Below are positions 24,861 to 37,105 of a DNA stretch of 64,000 nt, one piece after another. The stretch is from positions 558,001 through 622,000 of the forward strand of contig BTPP01000004.1 of NCBI GenBank assembly GCA_037102815.1, read 5' to 3'. The first letter of the stretch is position 1, and every line of letters starts with the position of its first letter. This DNA comes from Neurospora intermedia (lineage: Eukaryota; Ascomycota; Sordariomycetes; Sordariales; Sordariaceae). The translations under genes and the position numbers were made by a program. The notes under the pieces are model-generated. The model searched no databases, was not told the DNA's origin, and was given only the letters and a program-made list of their open reading frames with translations.

Positions 24861-27425
24861 GAAAATCCTACCTTACCTACCTAGAGGTATTCGGCTATTA
24901 ACAGCACGGTTACCTTAGCACATTGGTTGGTTCTCTTTTCTTTCTGTAGGTAGTGAAGTGAAGTATCACCTCGCTACCTAGCAAATCCCGTCAGTAATAA
25001 ATTTTGGCTCCGAAAAAGAAGAATTTCACAAAACGGGCAATGACAAATAGTAGGTAGGTACATAGAGGTATGTAGAGGTAAAACCCAAAAACAGGCGAAC
25101 GAACCAAATACCAACCAGAATCGGCGCAACAGGGACTGGACTTAATAAAGGAAACTGTTTGACCATGTTTTCTACCTTCATTTCATCCGTATTATGTCCC
25201 CCATCATATCTCCAGCCTTCTAGTCCCAGCCAAAGTCCCAGCCTCGACCCCAAGATTCTTCTCCAGCCCTAAGAGATGTAAGTAACACTCAACTTACAAT
25301 ATCTCCAGTCAAGTCCAGTCCGATACTGTACCTAAAATTTGTAGAAAAGAGGAAGGCACCTTAACTTACATACAAAGTCAGGTCCATCAAAAATGCAAGA
25401 GTACCTCTACCTAAGGTACCATATCGTACACGTACGTACCATGGACAGGTACAGGTAAGGTAAGGTAAGGTACCCCTAGTACAACATACAACATCGATAC
25501 AACAGACAGCCATACATCGATGGTACGCTACCTACTTACCTACTTACCTACCTCTATGTACCTATCAAGCATCCACTTATAACGATGTAAAATGCCGTCG
25601 ATATTATTGATGCTAATTGGGAGTATCTTGCCTCCTACGTCCCCACGATCATGCTATACGACAGATTGGATGGATTGCATTCGAGACGATTGATACCATT
25701 AAGCAACCCCAAGGGAGATAGCTAATAGACAGTGCTAGGTAAGCATGGAAGATTGAGTTGAACTCATCCGTCCCGTGATGGATAGTAACTACAACTATTC
25801 CCAAATCATTGGGTGCTACAGTAGTGCTGATGCTGGTGCTGACAAAGCTTCGTATCACTTGAGTTTCTTTCCTTTTCTTTCCGCCTGCCTACCTACCTAG
25901 AGGTAGGTAACTTTGTGACACCTCACATCTTACACTACCTCTATCTACGGTAGGTACACCTCACAACAAGGCTAAAGGGGCCGCAGCACACAAGCAAGCA
26001 CGTGTTTGTACAACCTCGATACCTCGATAGAGTTATCTATCTGTGTTGGTTCGCACATACCTTCACTTTTTTAGACGTATAGTAGATAGGGTAGCGTTCC
26101 ATAATAAGGGCGAATGAGAAAATGCGATTGGATCTGATGCCATGAAATGGAAATCTGATGTAATCCCACAATGCCACCTCACTTAACTTACTTACTTCCA
26201 CGGCATGTTACGAGGAAATCCACAAAACCAAGTCGGTCTCGTGCTACAGCCACCAAGCGGGAATGAATAACGCACGCACGTATGCACGCACGCACGCACG
26301 CACGTAGTAAGCCGCCTCAGTCAGGTACCAACCAGTCAGTCGGTGTAAGACGAAGGATAAGACGAACGATAAGATGAATGAACGGGCGGTGAGTTTTAAT
26401 GCGCATGCATGTCATCTTTTCATCTTTCTTTCTTTTCTTCCCAATCATAATTGCTTACGAGTACCATCTATCCGTTACCTCTACCTACCTACCGATCTAG
26501 GCACCTGTGATTTCGTGACGTACCTTGCACGCAGGCTGACTGCAACTGCCAGGAATTCAACCAGCAGGTTGGGACGCGTGTGCATGTGCAAAGTTCTCCA
26601 CGTGTCTGATCTTTCATGCAAGTCATCGGTGCACGCCATTGCGAGTTGCGTTTGCATCTTAAGGCGAAGTGGCGATGCAGATAGATAGGGTATATTGGGC
26701 TCATCGCTATTTGGTATATACCTGGAGATTGGACAGCTCGGTCTCTATGGACGTCAACGAACATGAAGATCCGAGCGTATTGTAGCTATACAAAGAGTGT
26801 ATCAAGACTGAATGGGGATCGAAACAAAGGGAAATAAAAGAAAAAGAAGAAAGAAGGAAAAAAGAAAAAAAAAGTAGATACAAGAAGAGAACACCAAACA
26901 GTACCTAGCCAAACACACACAAGACAGACACTCACGACCAATCCCTGAGCCTCTCCTCCCATTTGTAAATGTTATATGACCCACTCAGCTTTATCTCCCC
27001 TTGACAGAGACCAGAGATCCACGAAATATTGTACTCATCACCGCGCACCCTTATCCCCAAGCCTCTGCTCATCATCCTGCTTTGTGAATCAACCACGCGA
27101 GTGGGAACACTTCGCCGAGAGCTGAGAGCTGTGATCTTGATCACCAGTCAATTGACCAGTAGTGACTCCGGTGAAAAATGGTTGTGCGGTGATCTTGCCG
27201 GTAGGTGTGTCGACTTTCCGTTATTTCGGAAGAAAGAAAGAGAGGAAAAGGAAAACTGCATGAGCACATCGTCTCAGCAGCAAGACCACATCAAGTGCCA
27301 CGTTGAAAAGAAACTGCGTTGAAAGAAACATTAGTAAACGGACCTCCAAAGTACTGGCTCATAATAGCTAACACTCACCTAGTAAAACAACCATCGAAGC
27401 AAAAACCTCCTACAGACACCAGCGC

Positions 27426-27626
27426 TCAGAGATTCACATATTTGTTGAACATCTCGGAGCACTCCTTGCAGTAGCCGTAGCTAATGACGGTAAAGACCTT
27501 GCTCTTCTTGGGATCGAATTTGCATTCTCCATAGGTGTGCCTCGTGTAGATGGCGCACGAGTAGGCCATCCGCTTGGTCTCAGTGTGCTTGCACGCCTCG
27601 AACTTGGTTTGCTCCCAGTTGCACAT
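27426..27626 (-). CDS. Small cysteine-containing protein, unknown
   Basis: A 66-residue frame that opens MCNWEQTKFEAC and ends SEMFNKYVNL. The ATG lies in a near-ideal start context (GCCACCATG), which with the cysteine spacing (C2, C12, C24, C35, C54, C57) makes a real gene plausible. There is no signal peptide, so it is probably cytoplasmic. Many fungi carry short proteins with an N-terminal MC-x-W/Y-x-C..H pattern of unknown function; the C12-x-H14 pair and the C54-x2-C57 pair could bind a metal, which is inference. A TATAAA box occurs upstream at about 27898-27903, some 270 bp before the start. Nothing next to it suggests a role. Confidence 0.6.
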   Translation of the reverse strand: MCNWEQTKFEACKHTETKRMAYSCAIYTRHTYGECKFDPKKSKVFTVISYGYCKECSEMFNKYVNL

Positions 27627-27897
27627 GGTGGCTGTTGACTTGTTGTAGTGCTGGATGGCTGAGGATGAGTGGTGTTCGAGAGGATATGAAGTTGGAGTTG
27701 TTGATGCGAGTGAGGATATTGAGGTCTTGCCGAGTGACTTCTTGCCGGTGAGTCAGGTAATGCGGTTGATGTCCAAGTTGATGTGCTCAAGTGAAGCTGT
27801 CGTTGTGACTTTCTCGAGTGAAGCTTGAGACGATTGAAGGATAGATGCTGATCTGAATGCCTTCCATCTAACCTCCATGGCTGGCATCATGATGCCT

Positions 27898-27903
27898 CTT
27901 TAT
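27898..27903 (-). promoter_or_regulatory. Possible TATA box for the small protein gene
   Basis: TATAAA on the minus strand about 270 bp upstream of the start at 27626. Position would allow a leader of about 240 nt. Supported by motif only. Confidence 0.3.
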
Positions 27904-29799
27904 AAGTCTCCTTCCACACCATGTCAACGGCCGCCAGTGTGCCAATGCCATGGGCACATCACAATCCGCCTCACAGTCCGTCTTGACCACAGACCCGGCA
28001 GTCGACGAGAAGGAGGTCAACATCCGGCTGAGCAGCCAAATGTGACGACATTGGAGTCCTGCTCAAGGGACTGATAGCATGTGCCACCAACCGATGCCCG
28101 GGTGACAGTCCATGAACCCGGTATGTTTTCCATCATGACACCTAGGTGCCCCTCAAAGGCCTCAAGGAAAACACCATCAAACCAAACTCTCGGGTCGGGC
28201 TGAAGTGTGGTGTCGTGCAATATCTCCATTTCCCATGTCTGGTGGTGAGCTTTTGCAGGAGCATCGCCTTGCGGCAGTGGGGTCCGGGCCCTCAACGGGC
28301 TCCCAATTCCGGGTCGCGGTTTCGGGCCCGGTGTGGATCCCTCTCCACTCAGCCGCTAGGGGACCGGGGTTTAGGGGGCCGTTTGAGAGGTCAACTTCCG
28401 GATTCGAGATGCGGACATGGAGGTCAAAGGGGCGAAGCAACAAAGTAGAAAAAGCCCATACCATCTTCAGAACTAAACTACCCATTGGCGAATCAACGAC
28501 GAGCAGCGAGGCACACTTGACTCGAAATCTCTCTTGCAACCGAGAATTTGGGAGTGGTGTTGGTCCATGGCGGATGCCGTTAAGCGCCGGCGACCTCAAG
28601 CCTCATTGGCCAGCACATGCGCGACCTGAGAATCCGCCGACAGTTTAGTGCTTGTTAGTGACTGACTGCCAGGCCTGGGTCATAAGCCCCTCTCTCCAGT
28701 GTATATCCCGAGATCGACAACTATCCGCAAACAACGTCAAATGCACAGAAGGGGCACACACAACAACACGGCACCGCATCAGGGAAAAGAATGAATCCTA
28801 CCAAGATAGACGACATCATCTGGGCTCGGAAGGACCCGACTAGATCAGATCTATTGCATAGCTTTATTATTCCTTTCACTTCCAACAGTAACAGCGGGGT
28901 GATAACGAACCGACTTACCCTTTTCGTTCCACTTGTCAGCAGCCCTCGGCTGTGATGGCCCCAGCATGAAGGCTTGATCATGGTGCAAATGTCAACCTTT
29001 CAAGGGGAATGACCGTGAAAATCTCGAATATTAGCAACCAACAAGTAATGTATTATTATCAAGTTTTGCATTACGAGATACCAACGGTTGCAAAATCGCA
29101 TGAGCGGGGAAAAATTGCTTACCTACCGACCAACACCATGGAGCAACTGCTGAGGTAGATACCGTACTATGACATGATGCTGGAGCAGTACCTGTAGATA
29201 GTCTTGCATCGGCATCTGAGTCAAACGAGACATACAGTTGGTGATCGAACCTGCTTCCACCCACAAAGGTGTGGCATCTAAATCGACGTTAAGCATGTTT
29301 GACAATCCAATCCTTCGGGTGGCTGTGCAGTTGCTAAGAGTCTATTTTGATGCCGGCTGTTAGCTCTTGGCTTTTTTTTGTAAGACAGCACTGCATTTGA
29401 GGACATCAGCAACATGCGACTGAAGAATAATGTGATAGTTCATGACGTATCTACCAACGACATGTTCTCTTCCGCAGTAAAGGAATGGTTGAAGTCGGGG
29501 ATATAGAACTTCCCGCAACACATCAACAGGTGCTGCTGATCTTTGGGCATGCCTTTAAGCCTGTTCTCTTGGTGTCGTTTCAATGTTTTTTTTGAAGCCA
29601 GAAACCACCAGTAAGTTGCTTTCTGCGTTGAGACACCCAGGTTCATATGGGGCATGCGCCACTACAAGATTTGGCAGCAATATTAGCATATTTTGCCGGG
29701 TGATTCCACAGTTGACGGGCAGAACGAACATCTTCAATGAGTTGACTTACCCATATGGGAGCGGGATTGTCAATGTGAGAATTAATATGGGTGTTGCCG
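27904..29799. other. Decayed or non-coding sequence
   Basis: GC content is normal and RIP is not obvious. Short frames such as 28017-28295 (-), which reads like the end of a cysteine-containing protein, break off without a start or partner exon. I could not build a gene. It may include further upstream parts of the broken gene that follows. Confidence 0.45.
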
Positions 29800-30524
29800 A
29801 TGATAGATGAATTGTACGCGGCACTTGGCAATGGGCCGCCCTCCGCTTGCAAACCGACATCTACATCGAATCTCAAACTTATGGTGAGGTTAGTCCGATG
29901 CTCACGTCCAACTCGCCCGGGTACCATGAGAACGACAAGCAGCGCGACATTAACACCTCATTCCTCACCACGCCACTTGAGATCGACTTCACTCGCACTT
30001 TTGTCGATCAACAATACTGCAAGACGTACTCGCAACTGATTGTCACCGGTATCAAAAATCCGTACATCATTGGCACTCAGATTACACGGTAGCGCGGGGC
30101 TTATCTCACGTCCTTCAACGAGCCGCAGTTCAATGCCACAAAAACACTCGCATATGTTGGTGCAGAGGATTGGTCCGTGATTGTTAGGGCGAAGAAAGAT
30201 AGCCGGAACGTGCTCAAGACCGTGGCCAACTCGTACCTCGATCTGTGGAGCGGCAACTGTAATTTTGAACTCCCCTGAGATACCCCATGCGCCCGGCTGG
30301 AAGGAGATGTGTACTACATCGTGGAGTGTCAACTTGTGGGCTTGAATGAAGAGACGAAAACAGATAGTAGGTATGTGATTGATGAGGGTTTAGGGGTTGT
30401 AAGCGTCTTTAGCAAGGGTAAAACTGATGGGACATTGTTGGATATCCACGAGTTCAAGCTTGTGCAAGAGAAGCTGCGTTATGTCCGCCATTTCACCGCA
30501 AGCGATGCAGCGTCGGTAGTGTAA
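29800..30524 (+). pseudogene. Broken DUF8021-like secreted protein gene
   Basis: The plus strand carries a recognisable protein trail with a small number of breaks. Features match the fungal DUF8021 family: a GTWQW.ALRLQTDIYIESQ-like opening, YSQLIVTGIKNPYIIGTQI, the AEDWSVI..KKDSRNVLK block, the conserved SYLDLW and TPCARLEG words, and DEGLGVVSVF followed by a DIHEFKLV.EKLRYV end. Members are secreted or act in secondary metabolism, with no general function known. Upstream DNA (about 29410-29800) may hold remains of the N-terminal part. The family assignment is from memory of its conserved words. Divergence is moderate, so loss is probably not very ancient. Confidence 0.6.
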
Positions 30525-33118
30525 CAAGAACGAGAGGGAAGATGATCACTGCGTATGAGGAGTGGGCGAGACCACAGCAGAATACAAGATAGAAAGCCGC
30601 CTCAGTTGGAGTTGGTGGTTGCCGCTGAGAGTGAAGTAATGTTCAAGGCCACCACAAAGTGCCAATGCAACCTGGTGCCAATCTACAAGCCAGCGGCACA
30701 GGAACATGAAACCTGAAGGTTGAATAACAGCGCAGTCAGACAGACACTTGTTTGACCTTTACGTTTCTGGCATAGCAAGTCGTGACGGTACACTTGGACC
30801 ACCTGAATACCGCCCCGTTAGCAGGATATATGGATGAAGCCTTGAACTTGCAAAATTTGGAGCGTATCACAATTTGACGACTCCGGCATCTCCCGTTGGC
30901 TGCTTCGCGAACAGATGGTCAACAGGCAACCTGTCAACGATGTCAGACCACCCGATGTGTAACCTTCCATCGGGAAGCGGCTTGGTAGTACGAACCTAAC
31001 GCATGGGATAGGGACATCTTTTTGTCATTCGACTTCTCTGCCTTGCTGCCTCCATAGACGTGCACTCACACAGTCGGTAGCCGAAGAGGGAACGACCATG
31101 GCGCGGAAAAATACGGCAGGAAGGAAGTGGTGTCAGGTTACGAGTAACCGAAAGAACTGCCTTTTCTGCAGCAAGGTCTTGTCAAACTTCGGTTGCATAA
31201 TCTCCAGCACTCTCCCGTCAGTGCGCAGAAAGGACTCCCTGTATCACTTGATGAAGCCTCACATAAACAAGGTATGGGTAGTGACAGACGGATGTTGGCA
31301 CTTTCTGTGACACTAGCTCCATATGGTAGTCGCCTTGGGAGCCATCACACACCGTCTCCCAAAGGGTGACCTGCCCCCAATAGAACACCCATATCATCAT
31401 ATATGCAAGCTCGTTCACCAAGGTGATACGTACCAGGCAACCACCAAGGGTGTTTCAGATACACTTATCTGCCCTACCGGATGCCGTGAAGCTTCCCCAT
31501 CTCCCTCCAAAGGATCACGAAAAGCGGTGGCCAACGAACGTTTGACCATTGTCTCGGGCGCTTGAGGCCGGTATCTGTGCCCATGTTTAGCATGCGGGTA
31601 TCGCCTGATGACTACGGCGTTCGACGGCTGCTGTGCCTCGAAGGACTTGTAACAGAGTAGTGATCCGGACCGCTGAGCCGTGGACATGTAAACACCAACT
31701 GCAGGTCGGCATCGTACAACCTCAAGACTATTTCGTAAGGGGTTTCGGCATCAGTAGAGTAGTGTTGTTTGACGATAGGTCGTTGTACGGTGGTCGGAGG
31801 CCAAAGGTCGGAGCCCTAGAGCGAGGCACCTCAGGCTAACAGTTACACCGAGGACCGGGGGGTCGGTGAGGGACGCGGGACGCGACGATCATTCGGGCCT
31901 GGAGCAAAATTAGTGAAATGAATTAGGCAAATTGGGAGAAGCTTCTCTTGACCGTCCGTCAAGTTGGAAAGGCAGCCTTGTGAACCATGGACGTTGATTA
32001 GTGGAGGAAATTGGTAGCATGTTGCGCTCCGCCGCAGGCCCGTTATGGCGACCCGACCATTGCATCGGGACTTGCACGCCGGCCGCAGGGCTCGAGAGGC
32101 CACTCTCGACGGCCTCATTTCAGTTGGGAGAAACAAACCATTGCCGTGATTGAGATGCAGCAGCACTACCACATTGCGTTGGTGGCTATGATTTGGCGAC
32201 TGTTGGACGACGTTTGGTGGTCAGTGTTGTTGCCGTGGAGCGCTGGAACTTTTCCGCGGGAGGGTTTCGTACCATGTTCGACAGTCATTCGTCGCTTGAC
32301 GAGTCTGGTTGTGGAGATGATAACCTCGTAACACGATCAATGAGAAGTAAGTTTTTTCAGGCATCTTGAATCAAAGTGAAAAGGGCCAACTGTGCATTGT
32401 AAAGCTGAAGAGTGAAATGTGGTGAGCTTTGTTTACAAGGGCGCAGTTCGTTGGGTCGCGGAATTGGCAGGGAACTGAACTCTGCACACTGCAGATGAAA
32501 GAACGGTCAGGGCATCGGAAATCCGACACTGAGAAATGAAAATTCTCAGGGAGAAGTCACGCCATCAATTCTGTTTTCTGTCCGTGGAAAGGAAAGAGCG
32601 ATTCCGTTGTCGTCGTGAGCTGATTACCCCCGCCATCATGCTGCATTCATTGATGTTGTTTGGGAGAAAGAACGACCCTCGCCAAGAGCGCGAGATCGGT
32701 AAATCGTAGGGTTTGCACAGCGGGTTAGGGTTCAACACAGCGCAGCCACTCATCATCACTATGTTCATCAACTTGAGCAGAGCATATACCTAGCATTGGA
32801 TGAAGATGTTTCAATTCTGAAGGAGAAGAGAAGAATATTCGATAAACCTTGAATGCTGAATTGGCCACAGAAGGGCCGCATGCTGCGCATACTGCGCATC
32901 GCCCCGGACCCGTTACGGAGACCCGGCCACCACCGGCCGCGTTGACGGTGGCCAGGATTAAATATATACCGTCAGGACTAATGCGGGATGGTGTAGGTGA
33001 GCGATGCCGCGAACTCCACCTCCGAACGATGATCCGGCCAAGCATCCGGAGCGGCCCCACATTCAATGTCCCCGAGATCCACTTATTCCCGGCCATGCTC
33101 CGGAATCCGCACCACTCA
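30525..33118. other. No supportable gene
   Basis: Short frames only. The sequence has normal base composition but no product could be recognised on either strand. Two GC-rich patches, about 32022-32090 and 32884-32942, share CCCGTTA.GG.GACCCG.CCA and CCGGCCGC words and may be diverged copies of one another. Confidence 0.5.
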
Positions 33119-34060
33119 TCACTGCTTCCCCTCGGCCTCCAAGTCCGCAATCTTCTTCTCCGCCCTTTTGTAACCGTCCTCCTCCTTCAATCTTGCCACA
33201 TAGTCAAACACCTTGGGGAACTTTTCCTTTAATTTCCCCTTTGCACCCTCTCCTGCGAGAACCTCCGCCCTCGGCACCATCAACAGCGGAAAGCTAATCA
33301 GGATATCTGCCGCCGTCAACTTGTCGCCGCAGACGTACTTGCCGCCGTTGGGTGACGTCTCCAGTAGCTGCTGGATAAAGGCGCAGTGCTTCTCGATGTT
33401 GGGAACGACAAAGAAGTTGTTCACCCTGCCGGCGACGGTGGCGGTGATGGGGCGGATGAAGAAGGGGACTTTGGGGCCGGACATGACTATGCAAGCAACC
33501 CGTTTTTGTTAGAATCCCAGTGTCCTTCTGAAAGAGTACATACACAGAGACGGAGACGGAAAACTCACGGGAAAGAATCAGGGCCACAAGCAAAGGCGGC
33601 ATCAAGCTGCCCTCGGAATAATACAGCAAATGCTGCCATCTCATCCACTCCTCCGTCTCGCCGCCCAGCTTTCCTTCTTGTCCATCCTTGTACTTGTTGG
33701 GAACCAGAGTGGTGTCCTTGCCAAAGTGTTCGCACAAGTACTGGGCAATGAAGGGACTCTCGGCCAGGACGATCTCCTTGGCGCCGGGCTCAGTAGGCTG
33801 GACCGTGACGACGGGTGATTTGCCTAGCGGATGGACCTTTTCCAGCTCGGCGGGCGCGAGCATGTCCTTGCCGCGATGGAAGATCTTGACGTCGTACGGG
33901 ACGCCGAGCTCCTCGAGGAGCCAGACCATGCGTTGTGCGCGGGACTCATTGAGCCTGTGTAGTGGAAATTGTTAGTGATCTATCGCACACCTGTGGGAAG
34001 TATTATAGGCATTGGATACCAGTAGAGCGTTATCTTGGGGTGATCTGTGGTGGTCGCCAT
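33119..34060 (-). CDS. Glutathione S-transferase, GTT1-like
   Basis: Three exons, 34020-34060, 33569-33954 and 33119-33486, with introns of 65 nt (donor GTATCC, CACTAAC branch) and 82 nt (GTGAGT, TTCTAAC branch), give 264 residues. The N-terminal thioredoxin-like domain (about 8-100) reads ITLYWLNESRAQRMVWLLEE and HPLGKSPVV, with the glutathione-contacting ESPFIAQYL. The C-terminal helical domain has the YYSEGSLMPPLL and DKLTAADILISFPL blocks. Both match yeast Gtt1 closely in order. It conjugates glutathione to electrophiles or reduces peroxides; Gtt1 is membrane-associated at the endoplasmic reticulum, but no membrane segment is evident here. Nearby oxidoreductase genes (37106 onward) fit a detoxification setting, although that is inference. 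Confidence 0.9.
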
Positions 34061-35758
34061 TTTGTCGGTCTTGTCCCGTCAACAAACAAACACAAGTAAG
34101 ATCCTTGAGGTGGTTGAGGGAGGGATTGAGGTTAAGTATCAACTGCCGGAGACTTTTGACTGTCCATCGCATCGCACATCAGATGATTGGGATTACCCGA
34201 CCAGCATCGGAAAGAAGAAAAAATAAGGTCCCGATGACGTTGTGGTTGGATACACTGTGTATTGCCCGCTAACATCCGCTAAAAGCGGAAGGCTGGGCGG
34301 GCGTGTTACCGGATCTGGTTCCAGCGACTGGGATTGCAACTCGATCGCCAGGAACCTCGGCTTCATCGCCGCCAATCAACACCATCACGGGAGAATGACA
34401 TGTCCCAATTGACCACTTCCAAACGGCTTCCAAATGGTAGGTAACTCGGTCTGACTCGCAGATGGAGTGAGCACTAATAAGTCAAAACTTATGATCTTGG
34501 GAGCCGAGACTTGATGAGATCGAAATGCACATGTCGCAGCGAATCCGAGGAAACCGAATTGGTGGCATGAAGGATGTTGATTGATCAATGGATTGTCAAG
34601 AGACACTGGTCTGTGTTTCCACCGTTGCAGCAGATACATGTTTGCGATGAAGGAAACAGAAGAAGTGGTCTTGGCAAGATGTGGGAGAAATGAGCAAAGT
34701 GTTGAAACAAGAGAGAGAGGAAAGATGGAAAAAGAAAAGAAGAAGAAGAAGAAGAAGAAGAAGAAGAAGAAGAAGAAGAAGAAGAAGAAATAAGAGACAA
34801 TACTGATAAGCTGACAAGAACCCACAGTCATCGGATCGGTAAACACTGCGCATCATGTTGCTTGACCGGTACTTCAGGGTCCAGGTAATCGACCAAGTAC
34901 AAACATTAGCAAACTTCGGGATTTCGGTAGTTACCGACTATAGACTAGGTATCCTGATCATGATTAAAGGAGATCTCTACCTGTATGCTGGTCATTCTCA
35001 GGGTTCTTTTACTGCAAGCTGATCAGAGTTTACATGAAGCTATCCAGCGGTCACTACCCGAAAAACAGCATCACTAGACTCGACTGTATCCGATTGATAT
35101 CTCCAGATCCTCAGCCCTCTCCTTTCTTCTCCCCGACTATACACCGGAGCCGAAGCCCGTGCCATGTCCCATGGGACCCGAAGAGATCCCAACACAGTCC
35201 TGATACCATCTCACATTCCACCAGAGGTCCAAAGAACCAAACTTCCGTCTACTTTGATACTTTGATACCTTGTTTCTGCTTCCTCCTCTTCTTAGCACTG
35301 AACACCTCCAAAGGAACACTGTTCACGAACCTCGCCTCACAAGACCATCAAAAACATCTTGGGAAATGTTGCCCAAATGAATTACCCACCTCGAGAGGCA
35401 AGATTCACACAAGTAGAACAATACGCATTAAAGAGCCTATTCAGCCCTATTCACAACCGTTGAACCCCTGTGGCGCTTTGTTTACGTTCCTGCTGTGGCT
35501 CACCACCGACAACCACGCGATGGATGGTTTCTTTGTCTTTGAGTGACCACAATTACTCGACCATCTCGGGAAAACTAAAATTGGTCAGGGGTACAGAGGA
35601 CATTCTTGAAGAATATTTTGGCCATTGTAGTGGTGATGAGGCGATTTGACTGTGTGTATGTAGATTGTGTAAAAGTCGCCATCTGTGTAGTCTTGATGGA
35701 CGGAACATAAAGAGAGTCTATAGAACTGGACAGTGGACTTGGACTTGGACTCGAGGGG
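34061..35758. other. Intergenic, no supportable gene
   Basis: Holds an AAG trinucleotide array at about 34737-34789. A 170-codon open frame at 35034-35546 (+) has no recognisable domain and no neighbouring exon, so it is not called. The right part is presumably the promoter of the secreted-protein gene at 35920. Confidence 0.5.
34737..34789. repeat. AAG trinucleotide array
   Basis: About 17 to 18 tandem AAG units in an intergenic region, giving a polypurine strand. Confidence 0.85.
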
Positions 35759-35766
35759 ATATAAAG
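35759..35766 (+). promoter_or_regulatory. Probable TATA box of the secreted-protein gene
   Basis: ATATAAAG lies 154 bp upstream of the start codon at 35920, a spacing that would give a leader of about 120-130 nt. Motif evidence only. Confidence 0.45.
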
Positions 35767-35919
35767 GATCCTTCTTGTCTCATAGATTTAGTCGGAGAGT
35801 GCTGAGACTTCTCCTTGATTTCATCAAGTCGATTACATTCATTCTTCCATCTCGCCACTTCTGTCGATATATATCCATCATTCACTCTTTACCAACCTCT
35901 GTAAAGCCCAACAAGAACC

Positions 35920-36723
35920 ATGCTTTTCACCAAGGTCATCCTGCCTCTCACGGCCCTCCTGGCAACAGCCACAGCCGTAAGTTTTCCCTTGCCTCCTCTC
36001 CCATTCCCCTCTCCCATTCCCCCCTCACTCCTCACCGCTCACCATTTGCACCAACCACTAACCCCCACCCCCCATGATCACAGGCCCCCACCATCCCCGA
36101 CGAAGACTCCTCCCCCCTCTCTTCCTTCCCCTCCTCCCTCCCCCCCTCTTTCGACCCCTACAGCGACACTCCCATCTCCATCCCCGACAACATCGACCTC
36201 TCCACCTCTTTCAACACCACCACCTCGTCTCTCGAAACCCGCAACCCCGTCGCCGACCCGGGCTACAACGGCGCCGACCCCATCCGGAACGGGGACAAAG
36301 CCACGTACAACGGCCCCTACACGTACACGACGCACTACTGCGGTGCCCCGCGCACGTGGGCCACCGTCAGCGCCATCCACGACGGCGAGAGTTATCTGTA
36401 CGGATTAAAGGGCCAGCCGCGCCTGGCCGCCAACAAATGCAGTCGCGTGAGCTGTAGTTGGAATTCGGCGATTGTTGTTTGTAATGATGTATGTACCTCC
36501 ACTCTTTCTTGACTACCAAATGGGTGTTAAAAGGGGATAAAATGCTAACGGACGAGAACAGAACAACCACGACATCACCTTGCGGTCCTGGGGAAGTATC
36601 GCCGAGGCGGCCTACTTCCTTACGGGCAAGTGCTTCAAGTACATGGGTGGCCAGACGCGCATTGGTGGCCAAGTCTTTTTCAAGGAGAGGTGGACTGTGT
36701 TTATCACGGTGAACAAGTGCTAG
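35920..36723 (+). CDS. Small secreted cysteine-rich protein, possibly KP4-like
   Basis: Exons 35920-35976, 36084-36488 and 36562-36723 (introns GTAAGT..CACAG of 107 nt and GTATGT..AACAG of 73 nt with TGCTAAC branch) encode 207 residues. Exon 1 is almost exactly a signal peptide: MLFTKVILPLTALLATATA, cut near residue 19. The next 60 residues are Ser/Pro/Asp-rich, perhaps a propeptide. The mature C-terminal part has six cysteines, in the contexts HYCGAP, KCSRVSC, VVCND, GKCFK and NKC at the end. The CSRVSC..AI..CND..I.. SIA.AA ... C ... GGQ.F ... VNKC layout reminds me of fungal KP4-like secreted proteins, which act in antagonism between fungi. That assignment is tentative. It is the only plus-strand gene in the right half and is convergent with the monooxygenase at 37106. 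Confidence 0.78.
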
Positions 36724-37105
36724 ACTACCTGGTCTAGTGGGAGACCTGCTTTGTCGAATGGAGAGTAAGGTGGTACATCGTCGGAAGGAAGCCCTTGGAC
36801 TGCTGTTTCTTTGGGTTCCAATCTGTTTTCTCTTTCCCTTCAACACACACAACACACACACACACACCTGTTTTTTCTGACCGGTGGGACTGATAATGGA
36901 GTGAGCCTGCGGTGCTCTGTCTCTGTTTCACGTCTCCTTTGACTACACTCGTTCATGTACTTATTGTCTGTATTGCAATTCGGATATCTGTATGGATACA
37001 TATGCTCTGTTGATTAGCTTGACGAAAGTGATATTCCAAGTGCTGAGCCTCAACTGTATGCTCTTCCGCATCCTACATTCACTTGCTTGGCAGTTCACAC
37101 CATAC

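Larger units (their letters stand above)
18185..27425. other. 9.2 kb gene-free stretch rich in microsatellites
   Basis: No frame here has a convincing product or spliced structure. The DNA is not RIP-mutated. It is dense in TACCTACC/GGTAGGTA words and in short tandem arrays, for example AT-rich trinucleotide repeats at 18190-18215, GT at about 18558-18583, a 17-nt C run at 19891-19907, TCACAC near 21495-21522, a GCAAGGTATCTAG minisatellite at 23318-23387, GCAT at 24375-24395, AGGT at 24531-24562, T28 at 24833-24860 and GCAC at 26270-26305. It may contain long upstream regulatory DNA or non-coding transcripts; the sequence alone cannot tell. Confidence 0.6.

Noticed and set aside
35034-35546. 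170-codon plus-strand open frame
   Set aside because: No domain, no exon partner, low-complexity composition; judged chance.
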